Under the pieces are notes generated by a model. The model did not search any database. It saw nothing but the letters and a program-made list of their open reading frames with translations, and had not been told where the DNA came from. Made by a program: the position numbers and the translations under genes. A DNA stretch of 64,000 nucleotides, from positions 2,356,001 through 2,420,000 of the forward strand of contig OZ271855.1 in assembly GCA_965601955.1 (NCBI GenBank), written 5' to 3'. Positions 54,029-62,900 of this stretch are shown piece by piece. Position 1 is the stretch's first letter. Each line of letters begins with the position of its first letter. The DNA comes from RHLJ01 sp965601955 (GTDB lineage Bacteria; Bacteroidota; Rhodothermia; Balneolales; Balneolaceae).

Positions 54029-54925
54029 ATGAAATCAAAACTTATACTTTCACTTCTTTTAGCTGGCGGCCTTTTTATGGCTTGCTCGACCGATTCGAAC
54101 TCTGATCTGGATACATTAACCCTTACTCTGGTTGATGTTGAACCACTTCAAAATGGATTCCACTTCGAAGGATGGGTGATTATTAATGGATCGCCTGTAA
54201 CCACGGGTAAATTCAATGTTAATGACGAGGGACAAATTGTTTCTTTATCTGGTTCAGTTATAGCCAACGGAGAATTTTCGGTTGATGCAGACCTATCTGC
54301 TGCAACTGCTTTTGTACTTAGCATTGAACCTGCGGGTGATACAGATGAAATCCCAGCTGATACTCACCACCTTTCTGGTGACATTTCCAATGGAAGGTCT
54401 ACCCTTTCCTTCGCTCATTCTGCTTCTTTAGGTGATGACTTTACTTCTGCTTCGGGTGGATATATTCTAGCTACCCCAAGCGACGATGACCAAAACAACG
54501 AGACCAGCGGCATTTGGTTCCTGGATCCTGCCGGTGGGCCAGGTGCTGCTCTTTCTCTACCTACTTTACCTGCAGGCTGGAGATACGAAGGATGGGCAGT
54601 ATACAACGGTACCCCTATTACTACAGGCACATTCACCTCTGTAAGTGGAGCAGATGATTTCGCTGGGTTTAGCGGAACTAATTCTACTCCTCCATTCCCA
54701 GGAGAAGATTTCTTACAAAATGCTCCAGACGGATTGAATTTTCCAATCGATTTATCAAGCGGTACGGCTGTGATCTCTATTGAGCCTTATCCAGATGATA
54801 GCCCGGCTCCTTATACACTTAAGCCCCTGGTAGGACAAATCCCGGCAAATGCTTCTTCATTCACTCTCTACTCCGTTGATAACAACGCGAATACTTTTTC
54901 AAGTGGTAGCGTAGTTATTAACTAA
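54029..54925 (+). CDS. Lipoprotein with two tandem homologous domains
   Basis: 298 residues, with lipobox Cys19 after a signal peptide and an AAGG ribosome-binding site. The mature protein repeats one domain twice: copy one has GFHFEGWVIINGSPVTTGKF and later SIEPAGD; copy two has GWRYEGWAVYNGTPITTGTF and SIEPYPDD. Both are beta-rich. The second copy resembles the extracellular domain often labelled anti-sigma-factor-like, yet there is no anti-sigma helix or membrane span, so a regulatory role is not supported. Followed by a strong terminator; monocistronic. Confidence 0.75.
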   Translation: MKSKLILSLLLAGGLFMACSTDSNSDLDTLTLTLVDVEPLQNGFHFEGWVIINGSPVTTGKFNVNDEGQIVSLSGSVIANGEFSVDADLSAATAFVLSIEPAGDTDEIPADTHHLSGDISNGRSTLSFAHSASLGDDFTSASGGYILATPSDDDQNNETSGIWFLDPAGGPGAALSLPTLPAGWRYEGWAVYNGTPITTGTFTSVSGADDFAGFSGTNSTPPFPGEDFLQNAPDGLNFPIDLSSGTAVISIEPYPDDSPAPYTLKPLVGQIPANASSFTLYSVDNNANTFSSGSVVIN

Positions 54926-54958
54926 CTCCTAGTAAGGCAACTGGCATAGCCTGAACTA

Positions 54959-54993
54959 AAGGCCTCTCCAATGAAAGTTGGAGGGGCTTTTTT
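54959..54993 (+). terminator. Rho-independent terminator
   Basis: A 13-bp stem with two G-T pairs (AAGGCCTCTCCAA / TTGGAGGGGCTTT, 6-base loop) ends in TTTTTT. It lies about 35 bases after the lipoprotein stop codon and before galE. Confidence 0.88.
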
Positions 54994-55036
54994 GTTTAAT
55001 AAGTTTTAGTTTCTACTAAACTAATTAAAAATATAC

Positions 55037-56050
55037 ATGTCAGTATTAGTAACCGGGGGAGCTGGGTATATTGGTAGCCACACCGTTTTAGAACTTTTAT
55101 CAGATGATCAGGATGTGGTTATCATTGACAACCTTTCAAACAGCAGCGAGGAATCGCTACGAAGAGTTGAACAAATAACAGGTAAGAAACCTCATTTTTA
55201 TGCCATCGACTTATTGGATAGAGTAAAAGTCGAAGAAGTGTTCGATGCCCATGATATAAGCTCAGTCATTCACTTTGCAGGGTATAAAGCTGTTGGAGAG
55301 TCGGTTCAAAAACCAGTAATGTATTATGATAACAACATCAACAGTACGTTGATTCTATGCGAGGTCATGGCCGAACGTAGAGTAAAAAAACTGGTATTCA
55401 GTTCTTCAGCAACAGTATATGGCGATCCGGCATCTGTGCCAATTACCGAAGACTTTCCTCTTTCTGCAACGAATCCTTATGGAAGAACCAAGCTGTTTAT
55501 AGAGTATATCCTTTGCGACCTTCACCGGGCTGATAATACCTGGAGTATCGCTTTATTACGCTATTTCAATCCTGTTGGCGCTCATAAATCCGGGTTAATT
55601 GGAGAAGACCCAAATGGATTACCAAATAATCTTATGCCTTTTGTATCCCAGGTAGCTGTAGGTAAGTTGCCACAGCTTTCTGTATTTGGTGATGACTACC
55701 CCACTCCTGATGGCACTGGAGTACGAGATTATATTCATGTTGTAGATCTTGCTATAGGTCACCTAAAGGCCCTGGAAAAATTGGATAATAGCGATTCAGG
55801 AGTGTTTATCTATAATCTGGGGACTGGTAAAGGCTCAAGTGTTTTGGAGATGATTAAAGCTTTTGAAGTAGCATCCGGGAAACCCGTTCCTTATAAAATC
55901 CAGGATAGGCGTCCGGGAGATATTGCTGAATGCTATGCTAACCCTGCTAAAGCTGAACAAGAACTAGGCTGGAAAGCAGAACGTGGTATTAAAGAGATGT
56001 GCGAAGATGGCTGGCGCTGGCAGTCTAATAACCCTAGTGGGTATAAATGA
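55037..56050 (+). CDS. galE: UDP-glucose 4-epimerase
   Basis: Interconverts UDP-glucose and UDP-galactose for envelope polysaccharide or galactose use. 337-residue extended short-chain dehydrogenase: NAD-binding GGAGYIGSH near residue 7, VIHFAGYKAVGESV, SSSATVYGDP with catalytic Ser/Thr, and Tyr148-x3-Lys152 (PYGRTK). LLRYFNPVGAHKSG and GTGVRDYIHVVDLA are typical of GalE. It stands alone between a terminator and an intergenic repeat. Confidence 0.96.
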   Translation: MSVLVTGGAGYIGSHTVLELLSDDQDVVIIDNLSNSSEESLRRVEQITGKKPHFYAIDLLDRVKVEEVFDAHDISSVIHFAGYKAVGESVQKPVMYYDNNINSTLILCEVMAERRVKKLVFSSSATVYGDPASVPITEDFPLSATNPYGRTKLFIEYILCDLHRADNTWSIALLRYFNPVGAHKSGLIGEDPNGLPNNLMPFVSQVAVGKLPQLSVFGDDYPTPDGTGVRDYIHVVDLAIGHLKALEKLDNSDSGVFIYNLGTGKGSSVLEMIKAFEVASGKPVPYKIQDRRPGDIAECYANPAKAEQELGWKAERGIKEMCEDGWRWQSNNPSGYK

Positions 56051-56055
56051 ACTAC

Positions 56056-56137
56056 GTCATCCCGGACTTGATCCGGAATCTGTAGTGGATTGCTCTTTCT
56101 TCTCTCCTCAGATCCCGGGTCGGAGCCCGGGATGATC
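56056..56137. repeat. Inverted-repeat pair of REP-like GTCATCCCGG sequences
   Basis: Left arm 56056-56080 (GTCATCCCGGACTTGATCC...) and right arm 56111-56137 (GATCCCGGGTCGGAGCCCGG...) are imperfect inverted copies separated by 30 bases, so the transcript can fold into one long hairpin. Each arm is also partly self-palindromic. The right arm matches the 53875 repeat better. The likely role is transcript-end protection or termination after galE. Confidence 0.7.
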
Positions 56138-56154
56138 GTAAATATTATTTAGAC

Positions 56155-56186
56155 TTGGGTTTTACCTCCGCTTAGTCTTACCTTTG
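56155..56186 (+). promoter_or_regulatory. Bacteroidota-type promoter of tRNA-Leu
   Basis: TTG at 56155-56157 and TACCTTTG at 56179-56186 match the minus-33 TTG and minus-7 TAnnTTTG consensus with 21 bases between. The expected start site is close to 56192, about ten bases before the mature tRNA. Confidence 0.7.
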
Positions 56187-56202
56187 CAGTCCTTCCAAAA
56201 GA

Positions 56203-56284
56203 GCCAAAGTGGCGGAACTGGTAGACGCGCACGACTCAAAATCGTGTTCCTTCGGGAGTGAGGGTTCGAGTCCCTCCTTTGGTA
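56203..56284 (+). tRNA. tRNA-Leu(CAA)
   Basis: Class II tRNA. The acceptor GCCAAAG pairs with CTTTGGT; D-arm GGCGGAACTGGTAGACGC; anticodon stem CACGA/TCGTG with loop CTCAAAA gives anticodon CAA, reading UUG. A long variable arm (TTCCTTCGGGAG) and T-arm GGGTTCGAGTCCC confirm leucine-type. Discriminator A at 56284; the 3' CCA is not encoded (only CA follows). Confidence 0.95.
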
Positions 56285-56288
56285 CAAA

Positions 56289-56327
56289 TAAAAAAGCTTT
56301 CGAGTTTATTCTTGAAGGCTTTTTTAT
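56289..56327 (+). terminator. Terminator after tRNA-Leu
   Basis: An 11-bp stem with one G-T pair (AAAAAGCTTTC / GAAGGCTTTTT, 12-base loop) with a T-rich end begins about 5 bases after the tRNA. On the minus strand it also offers a T-run for the converging lipoprotein gene. Confidence 0.82.
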
Positions 56328-56348
56328 TAAAAATATGTCTGAGTTTTA

Positions 56349-56957
56349 CTAGTAATGAATATTAAATAGTTCATCGTCGAAATTCTCATTCCAACAGCAA
56401 GAGATAAAATCATCATTATTCAAAATTATTAGCGAATCTTTATCAATTAATAATGCCAATATCTCTCCTTCTTTAAGTGCAAATAACAGATTGGTTGGAG
56501 ATGGGTCAATTTTGAATAGTAGTTCGGGTTTATTCTCTAAGTAAAATGATCGAATGTCTCTTTCTGAATTAAAAACTTCATTGTTATACCTTGAAACATT
56601 AAATGTTCTTATTCCATTGGTAACTGCTATTAGCGTCTCCTCATGGTAAATAATACTATCGAAATAAGGGAAATCTAATTCATAATCGTGTAGATACATC
56701 AATAAGTCAAAATCACTTCTGGTCTTATATTGTTCTAGATTTTCTTTAGACTTAAATGATAAATAGTATATAAAGATGTATTCAAGATTAGATTGTTCTT
56801 TATATTCGATATGCTTTTCTATTTCATACTTTATTTTATGAATATTTTCTGTATCAAGTTTTTCTACAAGCATGCTTCTTTCCACTCTTTTAGAGTCCAA
56901 AGTGATACAACCATTCAAGAGTATTAAACAATTTATTCCTAAAAACAGAACTCTCAT
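56349..56957 (-). CDS. Lipoprotein, candidate immunity partner of the RHS peptidase
   Basis: 202 residues with a short signal peptide and lipobox Cys17. The mature part is acidic, rich in Glu, Asp, Asn, Ile and Tyr, without a motif I know. The gene is visibly more AT-rich than its neighbours, which fits transferred cargo. Its ATG overlaps the RHS stop by 4 bases, so production is coupled to the RHS protein. By the usual order in polymorphic toxin loci (toxin then immunity), and because a lipoprotein would sit where an exported peptidase acts, an immunity role is the best guess, though untested. Confidence 0.6.
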   Translation of the reverse strand: MRVLFLGINCLILLNGCITLDSKRVERSMLVEKLDTENIHKIKYEIEKHIEYKEQSNLEYIFIYYLSFKSKENLEQYKTRSDFDLLMYLHDYELDFPYFDSIIYHEETLIAVTNGIRTFNVSRYNNEVFNSERDIRSFYLENKPELLFKIDPSPTNLLFALKEGEILALLIDKDSLIILNNDDFISCCWNENFDDELFNIHY

Positions 56958-59900
56958 TTTGGCGCGATTAAAAAAGTAGAAAAGGCATTTTTTAAAGTAC
57001 CGATTCCAATACGCTTATATTGACTATTCGATGCTGGATCCATTACATGTACAATTGTTCTTGTTATAACTCTGCCAGATATTTTCGTGATAGTCCGTTG
57101 TGTTATACGGTTAACCACGACAGAATGGCCTAAGCCAGGCTGAGCTTTTATATTATAGATTACATCTCCCCCAAGTTCTAGATAGCTAACTACTTCATTT
57201 GGATCTGCACCATAAGGTACTCTGATTGCGCTTCGAAGATTTAATCTGCTTGTTAACTCATCATAAATCTCTTTATCAATAATTGGATCAAGGTTAGGAT
57301 CTCCTCCCAAGGCCCTTCTAATTTCTTCTTGAGAAATTGTGTTCCCCCTGGCAGAGCTGACTGCTTCACAGATTGCAGGTCCGCAATCAAATTGTGCCTT
57401 TTGCTTTACAAAAGGAATTTCTCTATCAACAAGAATTTCATCTTCAACAGTAGCTCCGTCAAAAAACCTTCTCCCGTCTCTTTTGGCTTTTATTCCTCCA
57501 CCTATTCCACCAATAAGACCGCCGGAAACAACTCCTTTCCAGCCATAATCTAAACCAGGGTTTAATGATTCTCCAAAGGTATTGCCACTTACTAAGCTAT
57601 TACCAAAGCCGGTTGTAAATCCAACTCCAAACCCAGCACTACTTCCAATTGCTGCGCCTGTCATGAAACTTGATGCTACTCCATTTATTCCTGAAGCAGC
57701 AAGTGTGCCATTTCCAGAAAAACTTGCTGCAAATCCAGCTCCAAACCTAGCACCTCCAAGTGCTGCACTAATTCCATTTCCAATCCCTGCACCAAGCGCT
57801 GCCGATGCAGCCCCTACAGCTGCGTATCCTAAGGCTTGGCCAAAACTATCTACATTACCCATAGCTGCCTGAACGCTTACATTTACTATTGCTCCAATAA
57901 TGATTGGAATAAACCATGCTAGATTACCATCGGCGTCTACATAGCTTAATGGGTTACCGGAATACCCATAAGGGGTAGCAAATTGTCCAGCAGGATCTAT
58001 TGCAGACCATCGTCCAAGAGAGGCGTCGTAATAGCGGCTTCCAAAATAATGTAGTCCTGTTTCATCATCTTGTTCTTTCCCGGTAAATCCTTCTTTTGTG
58101 GTTTCAGTTACATTGGAAGACATTACTAATCCGTATGGATAGTAATCGTATTTAGCTACATTTTGATTACTGCTATTGTACACCGAACGAACGGAGCCTA
58201 CATGGTCATACACATAGTAAAAAGTCTCTTCATAGTCAGAAGGAGTAAGAATAAGATCGATATAGTCTGAAGCTGTTACCCCTTGAGTAGGTGTAACTTT
58301 GATATGATAAGTTCCAGGACTTACAGTTACTGAACTACTTCCTGTCCCACTCTTAATGGATGTTCCGTCCTTATAAACGGTCCAATCAAGAGGTTGAGAA
58401 GAACCGGAATACCCTTCTGTAATTGCATTTACTGTAACAGAACCAGCTTTAGTTATCTCAAAATAAAACCAGTCTGTTTCACCTGGACCTGTTATACCAT
58501 CCGTGTTCGTTCCGATAGGTCCATCCGCAGTTGCTTCGGTATTATTCGATTCACTTTCTGAGCTGATAGCCCCTGCTGTGTTTAAAATATCAGGCATCAT
58601 CTTTCCGAAAAGTCCATTACCATATAGATTCCAATACTCAATATTACCATTCTCATCTGTTACCGCTAGATTGCGACCACCATCCATTATGTAATATTCC
58701 TCCTCTAGCGTTGTGGAGGTATTAGTATCAACTACTTTTTTGTGGATTCTCCATCCAGAAGAGTTGTATAGATAGGAAGCTTCTATTGAACCGTCCAATT
58801 TCATTTGGATTGGAAGAGTACTCGTACCGTATGAAATGGAATTTAAATTACCCCCACCGGTTTTAGTATTACCAACTAACCTACCATCAATGTCGTAGGC
58901 AAATGTTGCATCTTCTGCGTCCCAACTTTCCCCTGTGGTTGACACTGCGTCAGAAAGTGATGACAATTGGTTTGTACCTTCACTATATGAATAAGTTAAA
59001 TCGTCAACCAGACTTGCAGATCCTTTATATCTATCCAGTGTAAGTATGTTACCATGTTTGTCATATGTAATACCTTTCACATCATAGCTATTAGACCCTG
59101 CTACATCCGCAGCAGTCATTCTATCCAAATTGTCGTAGGAATAATTTGTTGTATTATTTAAATCATTATCTGAAGCAATACTAGAGATAGTTCCATCTGT
59201 ATTATAGCTGAGGATATGTAAGAATTCTGAATTATCTGCATCGATTTGTTTTAACCTTCCTTTATTATCATAGGTATAATAAGTGCTAGCTTTTGAAGCA
59301 CCAGAGACTATTTTCTGGGTAACTTTCCCTTCTATATCGTAAGAATAAGTTATAAGTGGAGTAGATGACCTGACTTCAGAAATTCCTGCATAAACTTTTT
59401 TAATCCTTCCCTGATTGTCGTAAGTGTAAAAATGATACAAGTTTTGGCTATCACCCACTTTGGTGTGTTGTCTTATTACTTGATTTGCATCATTATACTG
59501 ATACGAAATTTCTGTGCGTAATTCTGGTTTTCCCTGAGTTAATATCCATTTTTTTGTAGGTCTTTTATCGAAGTCATAACTAAAAAAGGTTGCTTGCCAC
59601 TGCTGATTATTATCAATGTCAGAATAAGCACTGTTTATTGATGCTCTGAAACTGCTACCTGATTTAGCATGGAATCCATCCTTTATGCTTATCCTTTCTC
59701 CCGAAGATAATTCCAAACTTCCTCCCGACTCAATATCATAATCTCCAGTTCCTGCCACATTTATATCTCCCACAACTTCTACCTTTGGCAAATCTAGAGT
59801 TATGGTAGCAGAAGAAAGTTCCAGATCACCTGCCGCTGATTTACCTGTGGTTTTATATGCTTCTGCCGAAACTGCATTTAAAATGTTATCCTGATCTATT

Positions 59901-62900
59901 CCGGATAGTTGACTACTGAACAAGGACCATGGAAAATTAGTAGATACTGGTTCCTGATCATATTCAGTTACTGAAATGTAAGTCAACTCATCTGTTTCAT
60001 ATCCAGATGGAGAACTATTAATAGCTTCTCCTGAAATAGTAGGTCTTCCTAGATTATCATAAGATGTGTAGGATATCAACCCATTAAACTCTTGAGTAGT
60101 TGTTTTCGAGAAGCGAAGCTGCCCTAGTCCATTATAAGTCATTGTAGCTGAGCTAAGGTTAAATCCGGATTCTTCCCATCCAGAATCTGGATTATACACG
60201 GTGGCAGGCAAGCCTTTGAAGTTATAGTTTGTGGTGGTCACCCAATCAGAAGCGCTGCTAGTACCTGGAGGAGTAAAATAATTTGGAGGACGAATTTCTT
60301 CACTTCGAGTGAATGGATCGTATTCCCTTTCAGTAACAATGTGATCCGCAGTACCAACACCTGACTCAGACCTAATGGTAGCACCCTGATTATCAAAATA
60401 CATTTTTGTAACCATCCCACCTAAATCAGTGACCCTTTGTACTCGTCGATTTATTCCATGCAAGCTTTCGGAGGGTCCGTAGGTATAATCAATACTCTCT
60501 GTACTATTACTAAACGGGATTTCCGATTCCACTCTGCTTAATGGATCAGCATTATAAGTTGTTTCCGAATACAAGGATGAGCCTGAAACATAGTGGTTAG
60601 ATGCATGAATGGAATACCCAGAATCATATGAATTTCCAGTGGCGTAGGAATAGGGTCTCCAGCTTTTTGTTTGTCTACCCAGGTCATCATACTCTATATG
60701 ACTAACCGTATAATCGGTGCCATTCCAAACCTGGTTTTGTATAGGGTTTCCTGACCCATTACTGAAGGAAACGAAATATCCTGGTCGTGACTCTCCTTCA
60801 TATTGCATTTCTCCTACATAAATATCATCGATAAGGAGAGGCATATTATTGGTATTTGTCTTTATCACAAGCTTAGATTGCTGAGTAATATCATTCCAGT
60901 TAACAAATTGACCTGGCTCACTATTAAGCTCAGCTTCAAATAAATACCAATCTGTAGTTGTAAGTGTGAAGCTTGTTTGGCTTGTAACTGCAGAGCCTGT
61001 CTTTTCCAGAGACACAGTTATAGTTGGATTAGCGGTGAAGAATGGTTGCTGTTTCTGAATCCAAAACCGTACAAAGTATCGTTTATCCTCCCACAGAAAA
61101 TCATTTCTCTCGATAGTTTGACTTAGTTCACCTGATGAGGTAGTCGTATATTTTAAACTGTACAACCCCGAGTATCCTTCCCCCTTTGATCTCCCAATGG
61201 TCGCTCCACTCTCTACATCCCAATAATCCGGGTTTGCAATATTTCCATATTCGCCACCAGAATTACGGATCGCATTATATGAAGGAAAGCTTACCTGATA
61301 TGTAGCATTAGGTGTGGTCGCAGAAAATTTATTATTAGTAACCTGGCGTGACTGGACCAAAGAGTTTATTGAAGTTACAAGGCCATTATTATCCAGAAAT
61401 TCTACTATCCTCTGATTTTCATCACGAATAATTTGTGCTTGAAAACCCTCTGAGTTAACAACCTCTCTAATATGTAAGTAGTCTGGATCGTACCCTATTG
61501 AATTTGCAATTGCATCATTTGGATAAACCCTAAAATTGTCAATGAGGACAGTGGCTCCATTAATAATAAATCCATAATAAAGATTATTAACTCCACTAGT
61601 ATTGGTAGCATTAGCAATAAGCTCTCCATCTACATAAACATTAATAGTCCCATCACTTTTTGAATACAACCGAACATGCCTCCAAATGCTAGTAGAACCA
61701 GAAATAGTACCTGATGCTAAAGTAGATGTCATTCTGTTTATGGATAATGCTCCTCCTTTGGTAATTTTTAAATAGTTTCCATCATCAAATGTAGCATATT
61801 CTATATCACCCAACCTGAATTGTAATCCCATCCAGTCACTTGAACTCCCGGAAATAAACTTTACATCAAATTCGATAATAGAATTGGCATGATTGATGCC
61901 AGATGTAGCTTGGAGATAACCGGAACTACTGGCCTTATATGCCTTTAATCTTCCATCCTCAATGGTCCAGCTTCCCCCTTGATACTGAGCCCAGCCTAAC
62001 AATGAACTGAAGGGCGAAGAAATATCATCAAAACCATCTGCCCTTACTTCAGATAATTGTGCGTTTGTAAAATCAGCTACTACTTTAGTCGAATTAAATC
62101 CATAGATAGTTGAATGATCTATACCCTCCGCATTTTTAATTTCAGTATCTAATCCAAAGTTATCCCGACTGATAATTTCTCCACTCTTTAACCATCCTGA
62201 AGACGGTTCTCCTGCTCCTGACCAGCTTGTGTAATTAAAAACTTCAGAACCTGATCCATCCCATATATAAGTTTTGTGGGGAGACCATTTTCCTGCTCCC
62301 CAATCTTTCCATGTAGAAACTATTTTAGAAGTAACAGTTTCTGTACTAGTAATTAAATCTGTTTTTATTTTGATAATATCTTCAACTGAATAGCTTAGTA
62401 TGTTATCTGTTTTAAGGTTTGTATACTTTTCAAAGGCAAATATTTTTTCAGAAATATTAATTACTTCAGTCCCATCCGTTGTATAATCTCTACTTTCTGA
62501 ACGCTCAGATAAGCCATTCTCTGAGTTATAAAACGTGTTAACAAAAGTTGTAACACCTTCCGTAGTATTTTCGGTCTTTGTTTGTCTTACATAGTATGCT
62601 ATTTCCAATTGCTCACTATCAGAGGCTCTTTCTATAGCTTTCTCAGTAACTTCAAAATAATTTGTTGTTTCAGAGATTGGAGAACCTCCTGATGTGGTTG
62701 CATAAACTCTTGTCTTATAAATTGAGCCCTTAACTAAAGAAAGGTGATCTTCTGCATTGGTTGGACCAGTGGTAGGAAAGTCAACTGTAAGTTCACTATT
62801 TGACAAACCATTGAAGAAATAGTGTTCGGTACGTCCTTCTGCCGGGTTGCCAGCCTTAGTAGTGACTTTGTTATACTCAGCTATATAGCCAGAAACGCCT

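Noticed and set aside
56203..56284. tRNA-Leu as attachment site of an island carrying the RHS locus
   Set aside because: No integrase gene or direct repeat of the tRNA 3' end is visible within the window, although the far end lies outside it.
57339..57872. Plus-strand reading frames rich in Pro and Ala opposite the RHS Gly/Ala-rich region
   Set aside because: They mirror the biased codons of the RHS gene on the other strand, have no start context and no recognisable domain.
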